Assembly (NCBI GenBank): GCA_024276515.1
Contig: JAJRXB010000274.1
Location: 1 to 37,959 of the forward strand
Source: Chloroflexota bacterium
Lineage (GTDB): Bacteria; Chloroflexota; Anaerolineae; 4572-78; NAK82
Length of the DNA: 37,959 nucleotides
Direction of reading: 5' to 3'
Shown here: one piece after another, positions 23,564 through 31,893 of the stretch
Position numbering within the stretch: the stretch's first letter is position 1
Layout: each line of letters starts with the position of its first letter
Made by a program: the position numbers and the translations under genes
Notes under the pieces: generated by a model
Told to the model about the DNA's origin: nothing
Databases searched by the model: none
Seen by the model: the letters and a program-made list of their open reading frames with translations, nothing else

Positions 23564-24658
23564 CTAGGAGACCATCCGTTGGTAGACATCCCACATCCTC
23601 CATGCCGTCTGACCCCAGGTGAAGTTGTTAAGCACCCTCGCTTGCAAGCCCGGTGGGGTAGGCGCAGCCAATGCTTGTTCTACAGCCGTGCGGATACTCT
23701 TGACATCATCAGGTCTGCAGTACCAGACATCATCGCCCAAGTATTCACGAATGGAGCTGAAACCGGTGGAGACGGCTTTGCAGCTACAAGCGGCTGCTTC
23801 CAACGTGACCAGACCGGGTCGCTCGGACCAACTCGGTAGAACATGGACAGCCGCACGAGCATACAAAGCAGGCAGCGCTTTCTCAGGCAACTGCTTGATA
23901 AACAAGACGTTGCCGCGACATGCCGCCATCTCCTCACATTCCCGCACATAGGACACTTCATGTTCGTGGTGACTGAACCGGCCCAGCAAGACAATGGATA
24001 TTGGAACATTTCGCAAGGCTTGCAGCAGCCCCAACTGGTTTTTGCGCGTTTCGATGCGACCTACTTCCAACACATATCCGGTTAGATTGCCCAGTCCTGG
24101 TATCTCGCGTTCGAACGGTGACTGACCAAAAACCTCCGGATCTATGCCAAGAGGGACCACCGTTGCATCAAGGTCGGGCAGATTAAACCACTTTTGCAGA
24201 TGATTCAACTCATACCGTGAATTAGGGGTGATATGCATAGCCTGTAGCAATTCACGTTGCCGGTGCCATTGCGCTCCACGCTTGATGCGGGCTGCTTGCC
24301 AGGTGATGTATATTCTTCGAGCAAGACGCCGGCCCAATACCCTGCCGACGGAACGCCACTTTCCTGGACAACGCATCGCCCACTCGAACCACGTGTGCAG
24401 CGGTTCCTCAAAAAGAGGACTGATGACAGTAGGTATTCGGAAGCGTTGTGCCCACTCAAGTACACGCTGAGTGGGTTCGACCAAGAAGCAAGTGAGATGA
24501 ACGACATCCACGTGGGGTGATGCCGGAAGTCGCTGCGCTGTGGCAAACTCAAACTGAACGCCATGCGGCTGCAAGTACTTCTGAATCTTGCGTCTCAAAA
24601 TGTTATCGCCGCCAAAGACTTGTTCATAGTCGTCCCGAGCCACGAAGAGCACACGCAT
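23564..24658 (-). CDS. GT4 family glycosyltransferase
   Basis: A 364-residue GT-B enzyme. It starts MRVLFVARDDYEQVFGGDNI, with VDVVHLTCFLVEPTQRVLEW. The C-terminal domain has GYVLEVGRIETRKNQLGLLQ, SIVLLGRF, NVLFIKQLPEKALPALYARA and HVLPSWSERPGLVTLEAAAC, with the two Glu residues of the GT4 signature. ATG 24658 is chosen because it begins the conserved fold; the longer frame adds eight residues without similarity. It is followed after one base by another GT4. Probably assembles the cytoplasmic lipid-linked repeat unit; donor unknown. Confidence 0.9.
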   Translation of the reverse strand: MRVLFVARDDYEQVFGGDNILRRKIQKYLQPHGVQFEFATAQRLPASPHVDVVHLTCFLVEPTQRVLEWAQRFRIPTVISPLFEEPLHTWFEWAMRCPGKWRSVGRVLGRRLARRIYITWQAARIKRGAQWHRQRELLQAMHITPNSRYELNHLQKWFNLPDLDATVVPLGIDPEVFGQSPFEREIPGLGNLTGYVLEVGRIETRKNQLGLLQALRNVPISIVLLGRFSHHEHEVSYVRECEEMAACRGNVLFIKQLPEKALPALYARAAVHVLPSWSERPGLVTLEAAACSCKAVSTGFSSIREYLGDDVWYCRPDDVKSIRTAVEQALAAPTPPGLQARVLNNFTWGQTAWRMWDVYQRMVS

Positions 24659-24812
24659 TTGGAACAACCCTCTCAAATGCACCTACGCCGCCATCCACTG
24701 ATTGTCTAAACCGACAACCTATTTCCATCAGGAGCAGCCAAGCTATCTCAAACAGAGACGTCTCTTCGCCCCCAAAGGACAGGTTGTGGTAACTGGCAAT
24801 TCTCGAGAGCAT
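24624..24812 (-). other. Small open frame in a 153-bp gap between GT4 genes, not supported as a gene
   Basis: The gap between two GT4 genes carries a 62-codon frame whose ATG 24812 overlaps the stop of the upstream gene (TAATG), so it could be translated by coupling. It has a short hydrophobic part (FEIAWLLLMEIG) and no match I recognise. It overlaps the next GT4 start by 35 bases. It could be the last trace of a deleted gene. No other feature is visible in the gap. Confidence 0.2.
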
Positions 24813-25948
24813 TAGTGAGCAGAAAGCACAGCATCATAAAGAGCTTGTATATGCTCGACGTGGTCCGTAATTGTGAACCACTGCGCGGTGCGGCGCCCTG
24901 CTTGCGCCAACCGTTGACGTAGCTCCGAATCGACCGCGAGCCGATACAGCGCAGCAGATAGGGCATCCACGCTCCTAGACGGCACTAACAGACCATCAAC
25001 CCCATCCGTGACTATCTCGGGCAAACCGCCAGCCTCGGTACCAACGATGGCACAGCCAGATGCCATGCCTTCCACTGTCACACGGCCAAAGGGCTCTGCC
25101 CATGAAGGAACGGCCAAAATATCAATGGCCTTCATAACGGCTGGAATGTCGCTACGAAATCCGGTAAAGTGAAAGCGGTCGGCATACTCTGATGCCAGGA
25201 CTCGGGCTTGCAGACGTTCTAGGAACAACTCGTTTGATTCGCCAGTGGCGGGGGCACCTACTATCAGAAAATGCATATCTGAGACTCTGTCAGCAAGTTG
25301 GATTGCAGCTTGGATGAACTCCATATGTCCCTTGATAGGCTGAATATGAGCGACGATGCCGACCACTAAGGTCTCTGCCGGGATGCCCACCTCGGCTCTC
25401 AGTTGAGTTCCCGCGGTAGCGGGGACCGCCCGGAATGTTTCCACATCCACCGGATTATAGATCGTTGTTACTCGACTTGGCGCCACCCCTGCTTGCACGC
25501 AAGCGTGGGCTACTGCGTTCGAGTTTGCAATCACGCGCATTGCCTGGTTTAACGCAACCACCTTACCAGGCTGAAACCACGTGCGTACAAAATCGCGCAC
25601 GTGAGCCACATACGGCACCCTGGCCAATCTGCTAGCGTGCATCACATATCGCAGACTATGGTCACAGTTTGCATGCACAAGATCAATGCGACTATCCTGA
25701 ATTATCCGTACCAGTTGATAAATGCTGAGCGCATAGCGCCAGGGACGCCGTCGGCTAAACCAGGGAAACTCTTGTGTTGACACAGGGATGTCTGCCTTGC
25801 GTGCCTGTCCGGGAAAAGGCCCGTCAGTGCTGGTCAGCAGGTGTGGCACGTAGCGACCAGCCTTCAAATGCTTCATCAGAGCCAAGAGGCTGATCTCGGC
25901 CCCTCCCAAGCAGGTGAAAGTATCAACGAACAAGATGCGTCGACTCAT
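24812..25948 (-). CDS. GT4 family glycosyltransferase
   Basis: A 378-residue GT-B enzyme. It starts RRILFVDTFTCLGGAEISLL, with DLVHANCDHSLRYVMHASRL, then VIANSNAVAHACVQAGVAPS and TTIYNPVDVETFR. The C-terminal domain has VVGIVAHIQPIKGHMEFIQA, FLIVGAPATGES, FHFTGFRSDIPAVMKAIDIL and AEPFGRVTVEGMASG, with both Glu residues of the signature. It overlaps the upstream methyltransferase by four bases (ATGA), so it is in an operon. Its sequence is the most ordinary GT4 form in the window. Donor unknown. Confidence 0.92.
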   Translation of the reverse strand: MSRRILFVDTFTCLGGAEISLLALMKHLKAGRYVPHLLTSTDGPFPGQARKADIPVSTQEFPWFSRRRPWRYALSIYQLVRIIQDSRIDLVHANCDHSLRYVMHASRLARVPYVAHVRDFVRTWFQPGKVVALNQAMRVIANSNAVAHACVQAGVAPSRVTTIYNPVDVETFRAVPATAGTQLRAEVGIPAETLVVGIVAHIQPIKGHMEFIQAAIQLADRVSDMHFLIVGAPATGESNELFLERLQARVLASEYADRFHFTGFRSDIPAVMKAIDILAVPSWAEPFGRVTVEGMASGCAIVGTEAGGLPEIVTDGVDGLLVPSRSVDALSAALYRLAVDSELRQRLAQAGRRTAQWFTITDHVEHIQALYDAVLSAH

Positions 25949-26886
25949 TGCACCTCATGGTCAGGGTCGCACGCATAGATCAATTCATTATGCGTTAACC
26001 CGTAGCGACGTATCACATCATCCGGCAAGGTGGCGGCAAAGTCGTCTATCTGAACTACAAAGCCTGCTTCCACCAGACGATCCACAAAATCTTTGCCATA
26101 CGCACGTACGTGATCCTCCTGACCAAATAGCCGTTTGCGGTCCTCGGGATCTGTCACGGAAGGATCCTCAAGTGTCACATCGCGATCGATGGGCACCTGG
26201 ACGAGCAGTAGGCCGTCGTTACTTAAGATGCGATGGAGTTCCTTTATGGCACCACGGTCATTTACAACGTGCTCCAGCACATGGTAACATATCACGAGAT
26301 CAAATGACGCGTCTGGTAAAGGTAGACTAGTGATATCACCCCGGCACATAGTGAGAGTTGATTCATAATCCAGTGAGATGTATTTTGCATGTGGCAGGGT
26401 TTGGAATAGCCTGTAGGAGTAGGGCCCAGGCGCAATCTCTAACACTCGCAATTTTTCGGAGAAGAGATTGGTCTGCTGTTTCAAGTAGAGATAAAGCAAG
26501 CGATGTCGCTTTTTGGAATAACATCCCGGGCAAATGGCATTAGGGCGATTCGGCGTAGACGCTGAATAGACTGAAGTTGCATAAAATGAGCTACCTCTCC
26601 ATCCACAGAAGGGACACTGTACGGTCCAACCCAGATGCCGGATTGCAACCCCAATTTGCCGTAGTCCAGATGAAGTTGTGTACCAACGCAACTTGCCCCA
26701 TATGAGGCTCAATATCCGGGAGCGTCGTCCAGCGCGTTTTATTGCTTGTAGCACACCTTTTTCACCTGGTATGCAGCCAACGTCCCTGTTGCCATCTCCT
26801 TCAAAGCGAATCTCTAACCCTTTGTCATAATAGACCAGTATGCGCGCGCAATTTAACAATCTCAATGAGACAACGCTTGCTTCCAT
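25945..26886 (-). CDS. Class I SAM-dependent methyltransferase with zinc-ribbon-like N-terminus
   Basis: A 313-residue protein. Residues around 88-130 hold two Cys pairs (CPFCGWRG and CPGCYSKKRHRL), likely a metal-binding knuckle seen in a glycan-cluster methyltransferase family. The Rossmann part begins KLRVLEIAPGPYSYRL (motif I), then KYISLDYES, DITSLPLPDASFDLVICYHV and LEHVVNDRGAIKELHRILSN, as in methyltransferase_11. ATG 26886 is preferred; the longest frame starts at a TTG inside the preceding GT2 gene. The gene overlaps both neighbours slightly. It could methylate a sugar of the repeat unit or cap a chain end. Acceptor unknown. Confidence 0.85.
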   Translation of the reverse strand: MEASVVSLRLLNCARILVYYDKGLEIRFEGDGNRDVGCIPGEKGVLQAIKRAGRRSRILSLIWGKLRWYTTSSGLRQIGVAIRHLGWTVQCPFCGWRGSSFYATSVYSASTPNRPNAICPGCYSKKRHRLLYLYLKQQTNLFSEKLRVLEIAPGPYSYRLFQTLPHAKYISLDYESTLTMCRGDITSLPLPDASFDLVICYHVLEHVVNDRGAIKELHRILSNDGLLLVQVPIDRDVTLEDPSVTDPEDRKRLFGQEDHVRAYGKDFVDRLVEAGFVVQIDDFAATLPDDVIRRYGLTHNELIYACDPDHEVQ

Positions 26887-28043
26887 ACCCCCAGGTTTCG
26901 CCAGTGACTTGTGCCAGTCAGTAACGCTTTGCGGGCATAACGACAAGCCAGATGGGCCTGCCCCTTGGTGCTATACATAAACGCTATTGCGGCAAAGAGT
27001 TCGGTGTAGGCAGCCCTGCGCAAGATTCGCTGCGTTCGCGCTGAAACTGGAACCTTGATTAGTAGGTCAGTGAGAATACTCTCAGCGTGTGCCGGGCCAT
27101 CCGGGTGATAACGTGCACCAGACAAAGCAAAGTAAGCGAGTTGAGTAGCCAAGTTCTTCTGAAACGAATCACTATCTGCTAATCGAAGTGCTTCTTGCCA
27201 GTACTCTATAGCGGCATCACAGTTTCCCGCACTGAGTTCGATGAGGGCACTGTTGAGATAGCCGCGGCGCAATGCCCGCTGCGCCAAAGATGATGTTGCA
27301 GGATCGAGCCCAAGCTTCTTAAGACTCCTCCTGATTGCCTGTAGACCGTAATAAGCACCCTGGTAGGCTATCACGCGCTCTCGAAATGTCGTACTGGTAT
27401 CGATCCTGCGCGTACCTAATGCTTCGGGAACGAACAGCACTGGGCTGACGTGCGCCAGGCGCAACCACATATCAGTGTCCTCGCTGGTCGCAAGCGTTTC
27501 GTCAAACCATCCTATGGCGACCAGCGTTTCGCGTTCCACCAGAACAGTCGAGGTAGATATTTCCAGTCCAGCCGTTAGCAAAGTTTCAAAGACCTGGTGT
27601 GATCCCGATGCACCCGAGCCGAAATGATCTGACCAGAAGTCAGATTGCATCGGTACATTAGTCTCATCGACTAAACGCGTCTTGCAATAGGCCCAGCGCG
27701 TTCCCAGATTATGGCGCAGCCCTGAAAGTTGCTGTTCCAACTTGGTAGGATACCAGGTATCGTCGGCATCTAGAAAAGCAACGTAATCGCCAGTTGTCAT
27801 TGCAATGCCCCGGTTCCGCGCTGCTGAGCGCCCCTTGTTGGGCTGATACACATAGCAAATATGGTCCAGGTATGGCTTGAGCAAATCCCTGGTATCGTCG
27901 ATAGAACCATCGTCTACCACTATGAGTTCGATATGCGGCCAGGTCTGCGCCAGCACACTGGTGACAGCTTCTACGACAGCTTGGCCCGAGTTATACGTAG
28001 GGATTATGACGCTTACACTTGGTGTCTGGTCTGTCGGTGTCAT
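26862..28043 (-). CDS. GT2 glycosyltransferase with helical (TPR-like) C-terminal half
   Basis: A 393-residue protein. The first 230 residues form a GT-A domain: SVSVIIPTYNSGQAVVEAVT, ELIVVDDGSIDDTRDLL, GRSAARNRGIA, YVAFLDADDTWYPTKLEQQL (DxD) and TSEDTDMWLRLA, where Asp/Glu is the likely base. Residues about 255-393 are helical repeats (ALIELSAGNCDAAIEYWQEA) ending HWRNLGVWKQALSH. The same domain order and closing RNLGVW motif occur in the GT2 at 28141 and in the decayed copy at 29416. ATG 28043 is chosen for its AGGAG five bases upstream. The tail may bind partner proteins or acceptor. Donor unknown. Confidence 0.9.
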   Translation of the reverse strand: MTPTDQTPSVSVIIPTYNSGQAVVEAVTSVLAQTWPHIELIVVDDGSIDDTRDLLKPYLDHICYVYQPNKGRSAARNRGIAMTTGDYVAFLDADDTWYPTKLEQQLSGLRHNLGTRWAYCKTRLVDETNVPMQSDFWSDHFGSGASGSHQVFETLLTAGLEISTSTVLVERETLVAIGWFDETLATSEDTDMWLRLAHVSPVLFVPEALGTRRIDTSTTFRERVIAYQGAYYGLQAIRRSLKKLGLDPATSSLAQRALRRGYLNSALIELSAGNCDAAIEYWQEALRLADSDSFQKNLATQLAYFALSGARYHPDGPAHAESILTDLLIKVPVSARTQRILRRAAYTELFAAIAFMYSTKGQAHLACRYARKALLTGTSHWRNLGVWKQALSH

Positions 28044-28140
28044 GCCATCTCCTGTCATTTGCCCATCGCGCGACGCAAGACCACGTCTGCGTTTTTATCG
28101 CTATGAACGCCCACCAGCATACCTTTGCTATCCCCCAGAA

Positions 28141-29352
28141 TCATTCACGGCTGCTATCCCTCAACATTCGAACAACGCGGTAACAGGTACGCAGCCAATC
28201 CATAAGGGTAGGGCCAACTACCGTGTCTCCCAATCTGGACCACACCCCAAGATTGCGCAGCCAGCGTGGATCGTACTGAATAATCTTGACAAAGGCACGT
28301 CGCACCCTAGGCCAGTCCTCTCGCTCAGCCGCAGAGAAAAACATGTCGGCTGCAACCTGCCCCAACAACTTGCGCCGCCGAGTCGCGACAGCAAAAGGCT
28401 GTTCCGGCAGATGCGCCAACACAGTTCTTGCATAGGCCAAGGGGGCACCGACTAGTGGGCTACTGGCGTAGCCCAACAGCATGTCCAGCGCTCGTTGCCC
28501 ATTATCGGCCGCCAGAGTAGAATCTAGCTCTAGCGCACGTCTAACGTCTTGGACCGCTGCATCAACGTCGCCGTCACGAAAACTGGCTGTTGCGCGTTTC
28601 AGCAGGGTGTGGGCATAAGCCGCATCATGTAGCTGGCGCAGATCAGATGCCAGGCCTTTTTGCGCAAAGAACTTGTCTAGCACTCGCAGAATGCCTGTCT
28701 TGGCTCGAACAGCCTTACTGTTTCGCACCATATTAGCACTATGCAAACGATACACACAGACAATCTCCGGCACCCATACCATCTGGCAACCGGCATAAGC
28801 AAGCCGCAACCATAGTTCCCAGTCCTCCTGAAGGCCTTGCTGTGAATCAAACCCACCGCCCCGGTCCAGCCATTCTCGTCTGACCATGACCGCTGTTGGA
28901 CAGGTCGGACACCAGAACAGCCAGATGCGTAATTCTAGCTTCGGATAATGCAGCCAGGGTCGTTGCTCCCCCAGAAACTTGCCCTGCATATCGGTTATCC
29001 GATATCCACCCGACGTCCAGCCGATCTCTGGATATTGATCCATAAATGCCACCTGGACCGCTAGCTTGTTGGGCAGATAGAGATCGTCGTCGTCCAAGAA
29101 GGCAATGTAGTCCCCACACGCATACTCGATTCCAGTGTTACGGCCGGCTGCCAGCCCGGCATTTTTCTTGTAGACGTAGCGAATGCGAGGATCAGCGAAA
29201 CCAGCCACCACATCTCGTGTGTCATCCTTGGAACCATCGTCAACGACGATCAGTTCAAAGTCGGTGTAGGTTTGCGCCAAGGCGCTGCGGATCGCCTCAC
29301 CCACCAGATGGGCGCGGTTGTAGGTGGACATGACAATGCTTACCTTGGACAC
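28141..29352 (-). CDS. GT2 glycosyltransferase with helical (TPR-like) C-terminal half
   Basis: A 403-residue protein starting at GTG 29352, after AGGAGG. The GT-A domain has KVSIVMSTYNRAHLVGEAIR, ELIVVDDGSKDDTRDVV, GLAAGRNTGIEYACGDYIAF, LDDDDLYLPNKLAVQ (DxD) and LQEDWELWLRLA. The C-terminal half is helical repeat (ASFRDGDVDAAVQDVRRALE) and ends RWLRNLGVWSRLGD, close to the neighbouring GT2 at 26862. It is preceded by a perfect 15-bp stem hairpin and a decayed paralogue. Probably a tandem-duplicated enzyme acting on the same polymer. Donor unknown. Confidence 0.9.
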   Translation of the reverse strand: MSKVSIVMSTYNRAHLVGEAIRSALAQTYTDFELIVVDDGSKDDTRDVVAGFADPRIRYVYKKNAGLAAGRNTGIEYACGDYIAFLDDDDLYLPNKLAVQVAFMDQYPEIGWTSGGYRITDMQGKFLGEQRPWLHYPKLELRIWLFWCPTCPTAVMVRREWLDRGGGFDSQQGLQEDWELWLRLAYAGCQMVWVPEIVCVYRLHSANMVRNSKAVRAKTGILRVLDKFFAQKGLASDLRQLHDAAYAHTLLKRATASFRDGDVDAAVQDVRRALELDSTLAADNGQRALDMLLGYASSPLVGAPLAYARTVLAHLPEQPFAVATRRRKLLGQVAADMFFSAAEREDWPRVRRAFVKIIQYDPRWLRNLGVWSRLGDTVVGPTLMDWLRTCYRVVRMLRDSSRE

Positions 29353-29380
29353 AGAGAGCTATACCTCCTCGCTTGTTTAG

Positions 29381-29412
29381 AAGCTGATTGTTGCATCTGC
29401 AACAATCAGCTT
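29381..29412 (+). terminator. Perfect 15-bp stem hairpin followed by T-run (terminator-like)
   Basis: The stem AAGCTGATTGTTGCA pairs perfectly with its complement across a two-base loop and is followed by Ts on the plus strand. On the minus strand it precedes the GT2 ribosome site. No plus-strand gene ends here, so it may instead be two inverted ends of a lost element. The core TTGTTGCA also occurs near the IS5-like fragment at 21584. Confidence 0.4.
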
Positions 29413-29415
29413 TTT

Positions 29416-30167
29416 AGCGCACTGCCGCCCGCTCGGCCCACTTGCAGTGCGCGAAGGTTGCCGACCTCTGCAGGTTGCCCACAGCCCTGCGCATCTGCTG
29501 TCTCTACCTCTGCACACGCCCCACGGTCCTGGGCTATGCGCCGTGCCAACTGCCCACCTCTGCGGCTTCGCTCCATCCTGACCGATGGCGAGATCAGATG
29601 CCCGTGCTTGTGCTAAGAAACCCGCCGCGCCTTCCAAGTCACCGGCAGCGTAGCACAACGCAGCAGATGAGAGTATCCTACACGCCAATCCTGCCCCCTC
29701 GGCTTGGGCCACGCGACCACGAGATCTCTATCTCGGCCCCTCGCATCCGGCCGAGCGGATCCTGCCCCATTCGGTGGCGCGCCAATGCCAATAGCTATGA
29801 CAGTCGAAAGCGCACTGGCGCTCTGTCTGCTGTACGCTGATGCTTGCTGGTCCGAAGCGCAATTTGTAAAGTGTCTTGGCCAGACTCGCTACTCTCTACT
29901 GCTCCGCGACCCGCAGCCACGGGTCGTAGTCTTGCGTCATCTCCAAAACAGGCTGATACGGCTCCACCGTTTCGATACACATATTCGGAAGACCACTGCC
30001 CTGTAACGAAAGCAATTCCCTTCCGGGAAATTGCTTGATCTCTTAGGGCCGTCTGTTGGCAGTTTAGACAGAGTTCAGAGCCCTATCAGGCCAACATCAA
30101 CCTTATATCACCCCAGAACGGCCCGCGGGTCATCATTTGTGGCGATTTTGACACTGACCCTCGGCAT
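29416..30167 (-). pseudogene. Decayed GT2 glycosyltransferase with TPR-like tail
   Basis: From ATG 30167 the reading MPRVSVKIATND recalls the GT2 opening VSVIIPTYN, then stops soon after. Further on, separate frames keep QDYDPWLRVAEQ (compare EDWELWLRLA in the intact GT2), KTLYKLRFGPASISVQQTE, and GLACRILSSAALCYAAGDLE with GAAGFLAQARASD, which aligns with the helical tail of the neighbouring GT2 genes. Order is conserved but stops, frameshifts and about 90 missing codons show decay. It accounts for most of an 840-bp region without an intact gene. It is a dead paralogue of 28141-29352. Confidence 0.7.
30010..30036 (-). terminator. Hairpin inside the decayed GT2 region, possible terminator of the phosphatase gene
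   Basis: A near-perfect stem AAGCAATTCCC with its complement (one bulged base, loop of four) lies about 160 bp after the stop of the alkaline-phosphatase-superfamily gene. The following T-run is weak, so termination is uncertain. Confidence 0.3.
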
Positions 30168-30192
30168 AGCTTGTGGAGGAAATACCACGAAG

Positions 30193-31893
30193 TCATTCCA
30201 AGTATCCCAAGGCATGCAACCGTTCTACGACTTCTGGCGCAATCTCCGTTTCAAGGCGAACAGAGGATACGGCTTCCCCAGGGTGAGACACAGGGTCAGC
30301 ACTCTGCTGATACCTCACTGGCCATTGTTCTACAAAAGGTTCCTCGAACAGATCCAGCAACGGATGTCCATCATAATCTTCTGGAATCGGCACCCCAGTG
30401 GCATACAACAATGTGGCAGGGATGTCCATCAAGTCCGCAACTCGAAATTCATCTTCAATGACCTTGCGGAATGATGGGCCACAGACAACGAAAAGGCCGT
30501 TCATAGAATGATCACCAAAGCGTGTTTGCGAATCGACGACATACTTCGTGTCATGTCGGCTTGTCGGACGGATGTGACGCGCATCTTGCAATAGCGTATA
30601 GGGTGAATCAGACAAGTCAAGATATAGCTCTGGTGCGTCTTTGACGTATGGCTCGGTATAGGCAGTATTAGTTTGCACTACACCCTCAAAGATTCGTTGT
30701 CCCGTGTCAGGATCTGTTTCATTCTGCACTTCGGAAGCAAACTTATGAATGAGATTCCTTATTTGACTTGGCCCTGAAACGCCACCAGTTGAAAAGCGAT
30801 CTTGCGAATTAATCCACACCATTCCCGTGGGGCAAGGAGCAAAAAGCCGAGTCCTTGTCCAATCGATCTCACAGCCCCTGCGATAATGGCTGGCTGCCCC
30901 AGGTGCCACCCTATACAACACAGATTCGAAGATCCGCCGCACCACCGCCGGAGACCAGAAAAGGAGCAATGCCGTGCACTTTCGTAAGACCCTCTCTCCA
31001 AACCCATTCATACCCCACCACTCTTGAAAAAGTTCGGCCAGAGCCCAGTTTATTCCTTCAAAGCTTGTTCTGTCCTTTTCCTTGGTAACGAGGTAGTCTC
31101 TGTCGTAGAGCCAACGTTTGAGCTCAAACGTCTTGGGGGTACGGCGGCTACCATGGTCGGACAAGATCACGAAATCGGTATTTGGGAAGGCACACAGCAA
31201 CCTACCGATGTTCTCGTCAACGCAGCGGATCGCAGCTTCGCAAAGTTGATAATCTCGAGCTACGTGATTGACCCTATCCAGAATTACGTAGTTGAGGACA
31301 AGCACATCAATGTCGAAATCACTTGCTGCATCGATGGCGATTTGTGTTCGTCTATCTTCTTCTTCAGCCCAGGCTTTGCAATAGGCAGTCTCCCCTTGTT
31401 CATACAAGATACTAAACGGCACCTCAACTTCATACTGTCCATATCTCTGATTTATGGTCTGCAGAAGAGAATCCGGATATGTGAGTCGGCGACTACTCTC
31501 CTGAGCGTCCAGACCGCAGATTACAAACCCATCTAGAGGTTGAGGAGGATAAGTAGTAGGGATATCAATAAGGCCAACTCTGAGGCCCGCTCGATTCATA
31601 TAGAAGGTGAATGGAGTCCCACATCGGTCAGCGCCAGAGAATAAGCGGAAATCATGGTCCTTACCAGTGTACACCAACCAATCAAACAAGCTATGCTTGC
31701 CGGGGTTCTTCCCGGTCATGAATGACGCCCACGCAACTGACGAGACCGGGGGGATGACCGATCGCAGAATACCTGCAGTCCCATTATCCCGTAGGCGAGC
31801 AATATTCGTGATTTCACCACGCCTGATTAAAGGATCAAGGTACTCCCAGCACCCACTATCAATTCCTACCACTATCAATCGAGGTTTACGCAT
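30193..31893 (-). CDS. Alkaline phosphatase superfamily protein (type I phosphodiesterase/pyrophosphatase-like)
   Basis: A 566-residue soluble protein. VVGIDSG (D12) gives the first metal ligand. The nucleophile block PPVSSVAWASFMTGKNPGKH (49-67) has Ser51 where relatives usually have Thr. Later come LVLNYVILDRVNHVARD, FVILSDHGSRR and FGDHSMNGLFVVCGP, the Asp/His metal ligands. It ends RLHALGYLE, a common end of this group. Such enzymes act on phosphodiester or phosphoester bonds, for example in sugar nucleotides or lipid-linked sugars. It has no signal peptide, so it acts in the cytoplasm. It overlaps the ABC ATPase gene by 19 bases. It may remove or edit a phosphate during glycan synthesis. 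Substrate unknown. Confidence 0.85.
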   Translation of the reverse strand: MRKPRLIVVGIDSGCWEYLDPLIRRGEITNIARLRDNGTAGILRSVIPPVSSVAWASFMTGKNPGKHSLFDWLVYTGKDHDFRLFSGADRCGTPFTFYMNRAGLRVGLIDIPTTYPPQPLDGFVICGLDAQESSRRLTYPDSLLQTINQRYGQYEVEVPFSILYEQGETAYCKAWAEEEDRRTQIAIDAASDFDIDVLVLNYVILDRVNHVARDYQLCEAAIRCVDENIGRLLCAFPNTDFVILSDHGSRRTPKTFELKRWLYDRDYLVTKEKDRTSFEGINWALAELFQEWWGMNGFGERVLRKCTALLLFWSPAVVRRIFESVLYRVAPGAASHYRRGCEIDWTRTRLFAPCPTGMVWINSQDRFSTGGVSGPSQIRNLIHKFASEVQNETDPDTGQRIFEGVVQTNTAYTEPYVKDAPELYLDLSDSPYTLLQDARHIRPTSRHDTKYVVDSQTRFGDHSMNGLFVVCGPSFRKVIEDEFRVADLMDIPATLLYATGVPIPEDYDGHPLLDLFEEPFVEQWPVRYQQSADPVSHPGEAVSSVRLETEIAPEVVERLHALGYLE

